A stretch of 64,000 nucleotides of DNA from Patellaria atrata CBS 101060 (Eukaryota; Ascomycota; Dothideomycetes; Patellariales; Patellariaceae): the NCBI GenBank assembly GCA_010093705.1, contig MU006089.1, forward strand, positions 89,235 to 153,234, in the 5' to 3' direction. Every line of letters starts with the position of its first letter. The stretch's first letter is position 1. The position numbers were made by a program, and so were the translations under genes. Positions 46,780-58,244 of this stretch are shown piece by piece. Under the pieces are notes generated by a model. The model saw only the letters and a list, made by a program, of their open reading frames with translations, was not told where the DNA came from and did not search any database.

Positions 46780-48358
46780 AGGAAGGTAGGAATTGGAAAG
46801 TATGCGGGTATCGATGACAAAGACACACAGTGGTTGAAGGTACATCTCATTCATTCCTCAGAACTGCTAACACATACCGCACACTTCACGTGAGTCGGAA
46901 GCGTCAATTAGAATGGGCTGTGGGACAACGATACATAACTCTTATTTGTATCTCCAACTCGTCCACCTCTAAGCGGAGATGTGGATTCTTCGGAGCTTGG
47001 AAGGCGTGAGCTACGTATTTTCGAGTGTCCACTGGGATTGAACGTTAGGTTGCTCCTCACAGGGGGTTGGTGCGCGAGGAAATCAAGATCATTGGGAACT
47101 GGCGAGGAATATGCTCGAAACATTGCTCTAGGTATGATATATGGATGTATCTGTACTGTAGAAGGACAGGTACAAGGCCGCTCAACTATTTTCGTGGACC
47201 TATTCTCATTTATCTGCTGGGACTTTCTCATTGAACAGAGGGAAAGAGGTAAAAAGTGGTACTTATCAATGTACCCGTCAATGCAAAAGGGCGCTGTGAA
47301 CCTATTGGACTAAGGGATACTGTAATACCTCACTGTTCGTTATTGGGAAGTGAGTGTACGATATGCACTCGGTTTACTGTGAAAATTGAAAAGAGAAGGT
47401 CTGAACTGACTTAGGTATGTCTGGCGCTATCAAAGCTTCCGTTTATGCCGGCTGAGAGCTTTATACCTTACCTTAACTCAATGCTGTACAATTGACCCCT
47501 TTTGGGTCTCAAAGCGCCGATTTCGTACCTTTAGCTCTACCCCACCTAAAGGTACATACGGTACTAGGTTTCCTACGTCCTGAGGTGATATCAAATCGGA
47601 CGAAGGTAGCCATTTGTAGGAAATAAGCCTAGAAGCGCACAGGGCCTTTGAGGTATGACTAGAGGTTTAAATCAACGTTCAGGTTCTTGTTGTTCCTTGG
47701 AGTAAGTACCAGAGTAACGTGCTGGGAAATCTGATGGATCTATTTGCGTTCCGCCATACCATAAGACATAAAGAACACCGTGAGAAAGTTTCTAAAATTT
47801 TATGTGACGCTGCTTAACTATATCAAGATTATTGGACAGGTTCATTTGGTTTCATTGTCATTGTTGAGATATGTCCGTCATCATATTCTAGCTCCCGCAG
47901 TTTCCAACGTGGAAAGATGTCCGAAATGTATCTTACAAGTTCTGTTAACATCATCTACTTTACCTTACGGTATACTCTCCTATTGACTTACATCGTCGCC
48001 ATGCCGTCAGCTTATATTTCTGCGACTCCGCCGAGACTTGTTGCGTCACGCGTGTGCACATCCATCAGTATGACATGTTGGGTAGTATTTGTAGTCGGTC
48101 CCGATGCTTCCTTCTATACAGGTCAAAGCAGTCCCTCAAAATCTTTCAGATGGACATTCCCTCCAGCCTCCATTCTAAACTTACCGCAGAAATTGCTCCT
48201 CGCCTTCGAGCAGTGACAGACTCTACCAGAAACGCCATGGCTTTTGAGAAGAATACTAACCAGGTCGACTCTGTCCACCACCCATTACGAGCTTCTACTA
48301 TGGCCATTGCTAGAGCAAGTCAAAGCGAGGACGTGCACCTAGGGTTAGCCATGTACAG
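46780..48358. other. 1.6 kb accessory spacer
   Basis: Overlapping ORFs around 46908-47313 on both strands have no features. ORFs in 48001-48410 lie just before the catalase pseudogene and may include its lost first exon, but I could not align them. Repeated TACCTTACCT-like words occur near 47465-47570. Confidence 0.35.
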
Positions 48359-50342
48359 ACTGCAAACGAAAGAACTGCCGATATCATCGGGAAGGCATCT
48401 GGAGCAGTGAAGGGTGGCAAGCGAGAGGATGATGGATTGTATTTTACTAATAACGAAGGCATCCCATGTCCTGATGCGTGAGTGAATGAGACTGCCTAAA
48501 AGAGTTGAGGGGAGCATCACAAAGTACAGCGAGCACAGCAAAACCATTGGAGTGCTTCCACTGGCGAGCGACGTCTTCTTATTCCAGTCAGTATCTCTTT
48601 GAAACAAGAAATCAGGTCGATATTCTGAGCTAACAATTCACAGGAAGCAACAACATTTCAATCGATCCAAAAACCTTGAGCGTAAGCCGTAGCTTTGTTG
48701 AACCTTATGCAAGCTTCATTGATCAAGTAGCTCACTTCACCCTTCTAAGGAATGGTACATCCTTGTGGATCTGGAGCGTTTGGGTACTTCCAGTGCACCA
48801 AGGATGTCACTGGACTCACGGTATGCTATCCTTAATATATTCTCATGCTCCAGCTGTATTGGGCGTTGGCTCATCTGAATAGAATGCAAATTTCTTGTCA
48901 ACTATAGGAGAGATGACTCCCGTATTTGTCCCCTTCTCGACTGTCACTTTAGGACGGGAATACCCTGATGAGGCTCGCAACCCTCGTGGGTTTGCTATAA
49001 AGTTCTATACTATGGAGGGCAATTACGATATAGTGGGTTTGAATTTTGTAAGTGAACGGATTTCCAAATACTGCCTTAGTTTGTGTTGACGGAAAATAGC
49101 CCGTCTTTTTCTGCCGAGATCCCATTCAGGGGCCGGATGTCATTCGTTCACAGCACCGTAATCCGAGAAATTTCCTTCTCGACTACGATGCGCTCTTCGA
49201 TCTGTTAGGAAACGCTGCGGAAAGTAACCACGCAGGTCTTATGTTCTTTAGCGACTTTGGTACACCCCAAGGATGGCGATTTAATCACGGTCACGGGGGT
49301 GAATCACGACGGTAAATTCGTCTACATCAAGTATCACTTCATCGCTGACCACGGCTAGAAGCAATTCACTCAACAAGAGGTCACACGAATCTGCGGTGAG
49401 AATCCTGACTACTCCAAACGTGACCTTTGGAATGTAATCGAAGCCGGAGAGGAAGTCACATGGACAGCACACGTCCAGGTTATGCAACCAGAAGATGCAG
49501 ATGCCGAGAAACTCGGATTTGACCCTTTTGATGTCACTAAAGTCTAGCCTCGAGCACAGTTCCCGATGCAAGAATTCGGACGTCTGGTCCTGAGCAAGTA
49601 CCCAGAGAACTTTCACCGTGATGTCGAACAAGCTGCATTCTCTTCAGGTAGCATGGTCCCGGGTATCGAAGACTCTTCCGACCCTCTTCTACAGTCCCGC
49701 ATGTTCTTTTATCGAGATACGCAATACCACCGCATCGATGTTAACTTGCATCAAATCCTCGTCAACTGCTCTTTCATGGCCAAGTCCTATGCTTCGCTGA
49801 ATTTTGATGGCTAAATGCGTGTGGATGCAAATCATGCCGGCAACAAGCAATACGCACCAAATACCTCTCCCATGAATTCCGACCAGATACAGGTGAAGCA
49901 CCTTATCAAGTTAGCGACAATATTATTAGTCGGAAAAGCCACTACTAGCATGAAGGGCAAGAAGAATGAATATGGTCAGGCGAGGGATCTTTGGACGAAA
50001 GTGATAAGTGAGCAACAGAGGCACAATACTATCAAGAACACCGCGAATCTCCTTCAGTGGGTTAAATATGCAGAGATTCAGGTAAGTCATCCCCGTCGAC
50101 ATCAATGAAAGACACTGATGTTGACAAATAAACAGAAGAAGTATCTTTCTCAGGTTTACAATATCTCGAACGACTATGCTCAAGGTATCTACGACCTTTT
50201 ACCGAAGAAGGATTTCGAATTTGCTGAAGTACAGAAGTTTTCCGAAGACGCTCATCTTTGGTACAAGGGGAAGAAGTTCAGATCTAGCTAGGGCGAAAGA
50301 CTCACTAGATATTCGCTGCTAACGGCAATCTACAATATGTAG
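48359..50342 (+). pseudogene. Catalase pseudogene with transition-type nonsense codons
   Basis: A monofunctional haem catalase can be read nearly end to end: IIGKASGAVKGGKREDDGLYFTNNEG; GVLPLASDVFLFQ joined to KQQHFNRSKNLER; MVHPCGSGAFGYF (catalytic His); [64 protein letters not shown] (haem Tyr); YNISNDYAQGIYDLLPKK. Introns such as 50082-50135 keep good splice sites. The frame is destroyed by stops at 49356-49358 (family Gln), 49545-49547 (family Trp), 49812-49814 (family Gln) and 50289-50291 (family Gln). A small deletion near 49287-49312 also removes the CHTFKW-type block and shifts frame. The first exon was not found. The product would have detoxified H2O2. Confidence 0.88.
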
Positions 50343-51020
50343 AATCAAAAATAGAGGCGCCCTTCAGGCGGTTGTGCTCAAGCAGTTCCTCTTAACTCAC
50401 ATACCCTCTAATTGAAGTTGATAGGTTGCGTCATACTCAGATAGATATTGTTTAAGGAATCAAATGTAAACTATTACTAAAACTCCTTATTCAATTTTCC
50501 AAATGGACGTTAAGACTGTGGAATGAATTTGATGGCCCCTCGTCAGGAGTGAGCTTCTACACCGGTGGTCTACGTACACCCCCAAATTGATACACGTACA
50601 CCTCAGTGTCACCGACCAGGTTGTGTATCGGTAAGAATCTAGTACGGTCACCTTACGAAACCCTGTACTAGTGGATCAAGCTGCTCTGTGAAATGCTCGA
50701 AAGACTGACTCTAAGACTGAACGATACTTATAGAGACTATAGTGCTTTGATATATCTCTTCAAAATCACGTCACGCTGATATAATCTCTTGAATGCGCCG
50801 ACTAAGTGGAACGATATTTGGAGTACCAAGTGATGATTATATTGTCTTGGTTATGCTGACCAAATTCTACAAGACAGAGAAGACACGGTACATTAGGAGA
50901 GTAAATGACCTTGAACCCTTAAAAAAGTCTATATTGAACGATCCGCGTAAAAGTATACCCTATATAATATGGCGAGCGTGAATGGAGATCAAGAAATAGC
51001 AAAAGCATGAAGAAAAGTCC
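50343..51020. other. Spacer between catalase pseudogene and isocyanide synthase gene
   Basis: About 680 bp, convergent. No supported gene. Confidence 0.4.
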
Positions 51021-52903
51021 TTAATCGATGTGGACTCGCCAAAATTCCCGATCACTGCCGGGTTTGAACGCTGTTCGAGTGTGCATCATGGAGATATTAT
51101 CGCTGAGAATGACATCTCCCTTTTCCCAGGCATAGTAATGACTTACCCTTCGATCGTACAGAAGACGATCAAGGAGAGCAGTTAAGCCCTGCTCATCGTT
51201 CTCGATATAACTTTCAGCAGGACGGAAAGCAGTTTTGCTCTGAGGCCAATTCTCATGATAGCGGAGGCAAGGTGTACCTAGAACCGGGTGCGCGATAACG
51301 AGCGGTATGTGCTCTAGCTTTACGCCTTTGAAACTAGTTGTGGAGCAAGTCCATTTGAACTTGGACAGATCGTTAATCGTCAGAGAAGGCAGATTTTCAA
51401 ACAGTAACCGAGACGAAGCAAACAGCGTTAGACCTGTTCCCTTGGGTGCTGGGACAATGCTTGAGAACATCTGGAATCTAGAAATCAGAGTTGAGAAGTT
51501 ATTATCGGATTCCGTTCATGTGAACTCGATTTTACGAACCTTGGAACCTGGGACTCGAATTTTTCGAGCCCATCCTCATCAATCACCGTTTTAGTTTTGA
51601 ATATGCCGTCAAAATGAAATGGGAGTGGTTCGGCGGAAAGAGTACTGTTCATTCCTCGCTCATCCCGACCACGGTCTTTGACCTCCAAAAGATCGCCGAA
51701 TAACCAAGGTTGTATTTCACCTAACCGTCTAGCCGCGGCAAGAAAAGATTCCCGATCCGTAGTATCGGCAAAGCCCCTAATGATAATTGGGGAATTAAGC
51801 TCCGCAATGCTTCTGACCTTCTTCATATCAATATCTTTTAAAGATAAACTCGGGTCAGCGGACTCGATGATAAGTCCAGTTGGATATAAGTTATTGAACT
51901 CGACTCGATCGTCTAAACCCAGATTGTAAAGGTCAGACTTTTCTCTAAAATACAATGGACGGCCTGTTTTGTCGTGAATCAACTCTAGATTCTCGTCTGA
52001 TTGTAGCACCTCTCGATATGCAAAACTGTGGGCGCCATTGAGCGAGGTGCGCAAGCATGCATGCCATGGAGTCACCGAAGACTTCTGTTCACCATTGACA
52101 AGGGATATCGAAAATTTCTTTCTTCCAGATGACGGGTGAATTGATAGTCTAATATGATTTGGAAACGCCTTGTCGATGGCGCTTGCAAATGCTTTGCCGC
52201 GAGTGATCATTTGTAACGCTATCATTTCTATGCGTTTCTTCGTCGCGGTCTTACTCAATCCCTTGAAACATGGCTTAAGCAGAAGGTCTTTAACGAGAAA
52301 CTTATTGTAGCCCCTGAACGTAGCCATAGCATCCTCGTTCGACATTATCTCCTTATGGGGGTCGAAACTATCGGGAACGTTCCTTTGAACTAGTTGGTCC
52401 CGAAAAGTAGGCGCGTTCTCTTCATATAACTCCTTGCTCATTTGGGAAGGAAGTTCTTGCATTCCAAGGAGATCTTTCAGCCTGGCGAAGCGGATATTGG
52501 TGAACTCCTTCTCGTGAGCTAGTCTGCGCACACCCTCCCCATAGTCGTATACGGTTCCATCAGAAACACCTAGTAGATCGTTGTACACCAAGCCGTCAGA
52601 AACGATATATAATCTTGCTCCTGGAGAGTAGACTTGACGAATGTTCTCGCAAATGCCGTTCAAGTGGGCCAAAGACACCTCCTCCGCTTTATCGGGAAGG
52701 ACTCCTAACGTTTTTGCGATGGTATTTGGTGATTTGAATGGGAACGCAGGTAGTATCAAAGGGATAGTCTCGTTCTTTGTGACAAAATGGTCGATGATTG
52801 GTAAAAATTGTATCCGTGCAAACTCTATCTGGTCTATTACACCGTTCGGTAATGGGATGCGATAAGCCTCAATTATATCTAGCACGAGAATGCTGGCCTC
52901 CAT
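51021..52903 (-). CDS. Isocyanide synthase - TauD dioxygenase fusion
   Basis: Minus-strand exons 52903-51536 and 51470-51021 (605 residues). The frame is open upstream to 52969 but the first ATG is at 52903. The N-terminal ~330 residues are the DIT1/PvcA (pyoverdine/dityrosine biosynthesis, isocyanide synthase) domain: FARIQFLPIIDHFV, LPAFPFKSPN, LGVLPDKAEEVSLAHLN, LYIVSDGLVYNDLLGVSD and RLSIHPSSG. The C-terminal part is a TauD/PvcB Fe(II)/2-oxoglutarate dioxygenase: SPIIIRGFAD, PFHFDGIF (His430-x-Asp432), MFSSIVPAPKGTGLTLFAS, and distal His586 in MMHTRTAF with an Arg near 597-601 for 2-oxoglutarate. All metal ligands are intact. Such enzymes convert an amino-acid amine to an isonitrile and then modify it oxidatively. 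In fungi, isocyanides have roles in copper binding. No other pathway gene is next to it in this window. Confidence 0.9.
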
Positions 52904-55466
52904 ACTGGTATTTGTAGGGAAGGAAATGTTAAGCTGAGCGTGATATAAAGGTTGACGATCTAATGTCAAAAGAATGCTGTTGGAAAACTTTTATGAATAT
53001 AAGGTTCATGGTGGTTTCAGCATATGACACAAGCTACTTATATACTGATGACTTGAATTTGAACGTGGTGACATCGTTAACATCACAATACAGACCGAGA
53101 AACAATTCCCTGACTGGCAAAAGTTTCGGACGCCGTGATCGGCTATCTTTTTAACCTTATGAACCTTGTAGCCATTGAGGAAACTGAAAACCTATAGTTC
53201 ATCCGAGATACTTCGTCGAATTCCTCAAAGTCATTCACTTTCGCTCGGAAAAGCTTAAGAGAATATCTCACACGGACTTTGGGATTGTTAGTCGTTGAGA
53301 CTCCCGGTAATTTGATTCGTTCTGTTTTGAAATGTATCAATGCTGAATTACCCTCCAAGCGTCTTGGATGTCTGGTGTTGACAAGACATCATAGATATAT
53401 CCATCATTATCCCCACAATACAGTGTTGGTTGAACTGCATAGCCTCGCAACTAGGTCCGAGACGGATGGTTGGAAGCAATGTTTGTTTGCTTATCAGCTT
53501 GTGGCCATTGGTATCCTCTAATTACGGGCTTTGATGATACACACACGGAAGCATGTAATGGCTGCTCAAACCTGAAGTGGCTGTTAGATGAGCGGCCAAG
53601 GATTGCGGGTCGAATCCACATAGAGATCGACCCGAAGATCATCGAGATGGGAGATTGGATACTCAATGTGTGGTCATCGAGAAAGTGGTTTGGGTTACGA
53701 CTCTCGAGCCACATGGATAACGGAACGGGTAACCCTAGGATTGATCAACTCCAACTGCAATATTTAACTCTTTTAGCAAAGTTTGTAAGCAGTTGGTCAA
53801 TGGAAACTCCCCGATTAAGCCTTGGTACTGACAGACGGAGGCAAGACGGACTAAGAATTATGCTCAGGGCAAAGGAGGGCTTAACAGTGACATCGTTCCT
53901 TGTTGTTTCTCCGGTCGTACAAGAAGATTATAGATACCGTAACTCAGTAAGAATACCTGGAGCGCCCAGCATTCACGGTACCTGCGGGGGAAATATCTTA
54001 GGGTTGAAGGTGCCGAAACCAGGTTTATGCAGTTAGGTCCGAGTGTGAGGATGATTTAGCCCGATCTCCAATTCCCCTGCGCAGATCTCTTCATTTTCGT
54101 TTTTGTACTTCGAAGTGCATGGCTACTTGGTACCTGGTAAAGAGATTGGAAACAAACTAATTTTCTCTGCGGACTGATAGTACTGAGGAACCTAAGAGAT
54201 GACGGGAACAGTGAGGATATAACTGTTGAGAGGGAAGATGGAGAACTTGTAGCTCCTTGGCTAGTTCTATATGAGATTACATAAGACAGACCTAAAATCT
54301 AGCTTCTCAGAGTTTATAACAACCTCCTCGACTTTTGACGATTTCAAACAAGTGAGACGACAGAACGAGCGGTCGATACTACTAAAGCTCAATTTCTTAA
54401 AAAGCAGCTTTAAAAAGAAAATGAATTGTTACGGAGGGAAGGGAGAATCTGGTTTATTTTGCTTGATGGAGGGCACCGCTGAGACGGAATGATTGAAAGG
54501 AACAAAACAATCTCCTTAAGATCAGTGATTCCAAATCCAAATATGATTTAACTCGTGTTGATGCTGTTTGATGGAGCTACGCGTAATCCAGGTACGGGTG
54601 AAAGCTAAGTATAAGACGTTCAACATCTCCGGCTGTTTACATACTTTTCTATTCAATTCTACCAATCATGTCGTGGGCGTATCGTTCCTCGGGGACATTG
54701 CGCCTGGAGGGTTCAAAACTGATCCTGTCATCGCGGGGATAGGAGTACGCACCTTCATGCTAACTGCACTAGCTCTCATCCCTTCCGAAAGGCTAACTCT
54801 TGAAAAACAGGTCCTATTAGCGGTCATTATACATACTATGTGCTATTGCATCAGGACAGGGTGTGTCCAGTACACCCAGAACGTTTAAGAGAAGGAACAC
54901 AAAAACTTTGCCTCCATTTACCCTCGTCGTCATCGCACCCGCAGCGACAAAGCTACTCGCCCTACAACTATCTTATCACCACGGAATTGCATGCGCAGCC
55001 TCATTACTCACTTATCCAGAACATCATTCACTACTTCACCTAGCGCTTAAATATTTTTAATAGCTCCTAATTTAGCCGATATCGAAAAGATTAATTCAGT
55101 TTCTCCACTCTCAGCCCATCTAACTACGCCTCGGAACTGTCACGATCTGGATCTATGATCGCAACAGCGGCTCGGGCTACCACGGGTTAGCTAGTCGGCC
55201 CGAGCTTTGGCATGAGAATATATCTCTCCCCTGATTGTAAATAGCTTTATCTCTTCAAACTTGTTGTTCTTAGTCAATTGAGTACTGCTTTGGCCCATGC
55301 TACGTATCGAAGATACTCGCTGTGACAGGAACCCGATAAAGGGAAGCCTGGATCTCAAACATTTTATAATATACTATAAGTTAACCTATAAGTTATCACG
55401 GGCTCGTAAATTTTACTATTTCATATATTTATCGCGAACTTTCGTTTTATTAGATACTATAAAATA
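52904..55466. other. 2.5 kb gene-poor accessory region
   Basis: Upstream of the isocyanide synthase and left of the transposon. Apart from the 188-codon ORF listed separately, only short unrelated frames are visible. It includes the likely promoter of the isocyanide synthase gene. Confidence 0.35.
53470..54036 (+). CDS. Hypothetical ORF, 188 codons, unrecognised
   Basis: An open frame beginning MEAMFVCLSACGHWYPLITG with a CNGCSNLKWLL pair of cysteines and a Trp-rich stretch (GDWILNVWSSRKWFGL). No family is recognised and no intron context supports it. It may be a chance frame, a decayed gene fragment or a small orphan gene. Confidence 0.22.
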   Translation: MEAMFVCLSACGHWYPLITGFDDTHTEACNGCSNLKWLLDERPRIAGRIHIEIDPKIIEMGDWILNVWSSRKWFGLRLSSHMDNGTGNPRIDQLQLQYLTLLAKFVSSWSMETPRLSLGTDRRRQDGLRIMLRAKEGLTVTSFLVVSPVVQEDYRYRNSVRIPGAPSIHGTCGGNILGLKVPKPGLCS

Positions 55467-55521
55467 ACGTGGTTGATCATCGAGCCGGCCAGATGATCGA
55501 ATCGGTCACTTTCCGACCACG
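55467..55521 (+). repeat. Left terminal inverted repeat of the Fot1-like element
   Basis: 55 bp beginning ACGTGGTTGATCATC and ending TTTCCGACCACG; pairs with 57274-57328 in inverted orientation. Confidence 0.92.
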
Positions 55522-55566
55522 TCGCGACCTTCCAACTCTAAACCCTACCACACAATAACAAAAACA

Positions 55567-57235
55567 ATGTCTTCGCAAACCCAAGAAGCTAGAATCATCC
55601 TTACCATCGAGGCTATCCAGACAGCAAAAAATATGTCTATCCGAACTGCTGCGAAGATGTATAATGTCCCCCGAACGACCCTTACCGATCGAATCAACGG
55701 ACGCGTCGCGAGACCTGAGAAACGAAACGCCCGGTAAAATTTGACCCTCAACGAAGAAGAAACGATTGTTAAGTACGTACTTGACTTAGATTCGCGAGGG
55801 TTTCCCCCCGGATCGATAGCGTTGAAGATATGACTAATCTCCTCCTCGCGTCGCGTCACGCACAACGAATCAGCAAGAAATGGCCATACCGCTTTATACA
55901 ACGCCGCCCAGAACTTAAGACACGTTTCTCTCGCGCATACGACTTCCAGCGAGCCCTCTGCGAAGATCCTAAGTTGATTGAGGACTGGTTTCTACTTGTG
56001 GCCAATATGCGCGCCAAGTATACTATCCAAGATTGCGACTTCTATAACTTTGATGAGACGGGCTTTATCATAGGGGTTATCTATGGCCAGTATAGTCGTT
56101 ACACGTGCCGATCGACGTGGCCGAAGCAAGCAACTCCAACCAGGTAATCGGGAATGGGCGACTGCGATTGAGTGCGTGGCAAGCGATGGCTTTTGCATCC
56201 CTCCATTCCTCATCGTCCAAGGCGTCAATCACCTCGCGTCTTGGTATACGGAATGTGACCTCTCCCCTCGGGTGATTAAGACGACTCCTAATGGCTGGAC
56301 CGATAATGATACGGCCCTTGAATGGATTAGGCCACTTCGATAAACATACTAAGGTCCGGCAACAAGGACTCTATCGGATGATTGTCCTTGACGGTCATGA
56401 TAGCCACTTATCTGCCCAGTTTGAGAAATTCTGTTAAGGCTAACAATATTATTACCCTTTGCATACCTGCACACTCCTCCCACCTTACCCAGCCATTGGA
56501 TTTTGGGTGCTTTAGTGTATTGAAACGGCTATACGGTCGGGAACTCGAGGAATATATCAAAGCTCATATCACCCATATTACTAAGACGGAGTTCTTTATT
56601 GCATTCAAAGCCGCCCACTTTAACGCAATAACGCCCCAAAATATCAAGGCTGGCTTTCGAGGTACTGGCCTAGTACCATATAACCCTCAAGTTGTAATAT
56701 CGAAGCTAGATATCAAGTTACTGACACCAACACCTACTAGCTCCCCGCTCCCTAAGGCAGCCCTATGGGTTTCCCAGACGCCACATAACCCAATAGAGGC
56801 CATTTCACAGTCCGAATATATACTAGGTCGAGTCTCTAGGCATCAAGGAAGCTCTCCAACTCATATATTTTCGGCGATATCAAAATTAGCGAAAGGTACG
56901 GAGCTGATTGCCCACGAGATGACCCTTTTAGGTAACCGGGTACATACCCTTGAAAAGGCCAACGAGGCCCTTTCAAAACGACGAAGAGCTAAAAAGACGC
57001 GCGTACGAGTTGGAGGTGCACTTACTGTAGAGAATGCATAGGATCTAATTGCTCAGAAGGACGCTGGTCGACAGAAATCAGGTGAGAAGTTAGTGGAAGA
57101 AGGTGATAAAGAGACCGGACCGTCGACTTTACGGCACTGTGGGAAGTGCGGTAAGAGTGGGCATAATATACGAACCTGCCAGGAAGTCAAGGAGACGTTA
57201 GATAAAGTTAGTGCAATTGATTATAATTTGTTTTA
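55567..57235 (+). pseudogene. Pogo/Fot1 transposase, multiply broken
   Basis: Starts MSSQTQEARIILTIEAIQ with a CENP-B-like helix-turn-helix (MSIRTAAKMYNVPRTTLTDRI). The three catalytic acidic residues are recognisable but in different frames: DETGF near 56055, LDGHDSHLS near 56390 and QPLDFGCFSVLK near 56500. The C-terminus has a CCHC zinc knuckle (C-GKC-GKSGHN-I-RTC, about 57140-57180). Stops at 55735-55737 and just after 57037 (TAG) and shifts near 55806-55825, 56070-56085, 56320-56335 and 56400-56440 make the protein impossible. The frame ends LDKVSAIDYNLF before a TAA. Confidence 0.88.
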
Positions 57236-57273
57236 ACATATTGGGGTTGTGTAATTGAATTAGGAAGTTGCAG

Positions 57274-57328
57274 CGTGGTCGGAAAGTGGCCGACTGGATG
57301 ATCTGGCTGGCTTGATGATCAACCACGT
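57274..57328 (-). repeat. Right terminal inverted repeat of the Fot1-like element
   Basis: Inverted partner of 55467-55521, with about six mismatches, several of them G/A or C/T. Followed directly by the TA duplication. Confidence 0.92.
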
Positions 57329-58244
57329 TATGGCTAACATTTTGCTCTTGTGATTCAAGCACACCACGGTATGGAACTGGAGGAACGATACATCTGGAGC
57401 ACTGATCTTATGTCCTTTGCGGCGCGACAATGAGCTAGTCTGTTACAGCCTAACCTCCCTCATCCAATTCCAGTAAGACGCTAAATCAGGAAGATATCGC
57501 TGATCCTTTATAGCCACATTCTATCTCCCATCCTCCACCAAGGGATCCAGCTCAAGCCAACTTCATGTTGGGATGAGATATCTAGGATCAAGAATTGCTA
57601 CCGGTTTTGATGTTTTGCGGTCGTTTATCTGAAGAACGGTGGGGTGGACGAACGAGTGATAGTCTGGGTAATAGGTAGAGGAGATAGATGAAGGTATAAG
57701 AGGACTAGTAAGGATAATCGCTTTTAGTCCTTATTAGGGTGTTGCACTGAGTTCTGGTATATCTCCATGGCTATGAGTGGGATAGGGTAGGGTAGAGTGG
57801 GATGGGATAGGATAAGTAACGCCTTTACTTCACTCCTCTACCAAAGGTTTTAGTAAGGGTACTGGTAAATGTTTCGTTAAGGGTGATCGGGGGATGTTTT
57901 TGCGGGTTTGCTGAGAGTGGTGTTACTGACTTTAACTTTGACTTTGCGGGGGTAAGGTGGGAAGGAGGGGAGGTGGGAAGGATAGGAAGGGAGGATATGG
58001 AAGCGGAAGGTGACATCTATATCACTCCTACTATCGTCAGCCAGACTCTCGATTCCTATGTACAAATCTATGCCTAAAGTCCAGACCAGACTAACTCACT
58101 CCGCGAGCAATGTGATATCTCCCATATCCGCATCCGGATCCGAGTGAGTCTTCACCCGAGGGCTATTACCGAAAAGACCATCATCAAGCCAAAACGTCAT
58201 TCTTACTATACATATTTATCCCCTGAACCCCTAGCCCAGACAAC
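57329..58244. other. Spacer right of the transposon
   Basis: No supported gene. Around 57780-57815 there are GGGTAGGGT/GGGATGGGAT words; these are simple GT/GA-rich repeats, not TTAGGG telomere repeats. Confidence 0.4.

Larger units (their letters stand above)
55467..57328 (+). mobile_element. Fot1/pogo-type DNA transposon, non-autonomous (degenerate) copy
   Basis: A 1,862-bp element flanked by TA on both sides (55465-55466 and 57329-57330), the Tc1/mariner target duplication. The ends are 55-bp inverted repeats differing at only about six positions. It encodes a degraded transposase. The length and structure match Fot1/Pot2-like elements. Confidence 0.92.

Noticed and set aside
46908-47313. 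Overlapping ORFs on both strands
   Set aside because: Mutually overlapping, no domain, no family signal.
57780-57815. Telomere-like GGGTAG repeats
   Set aside because: Units are irregular and do not follow TTAGGG; coding genes continue to the right.
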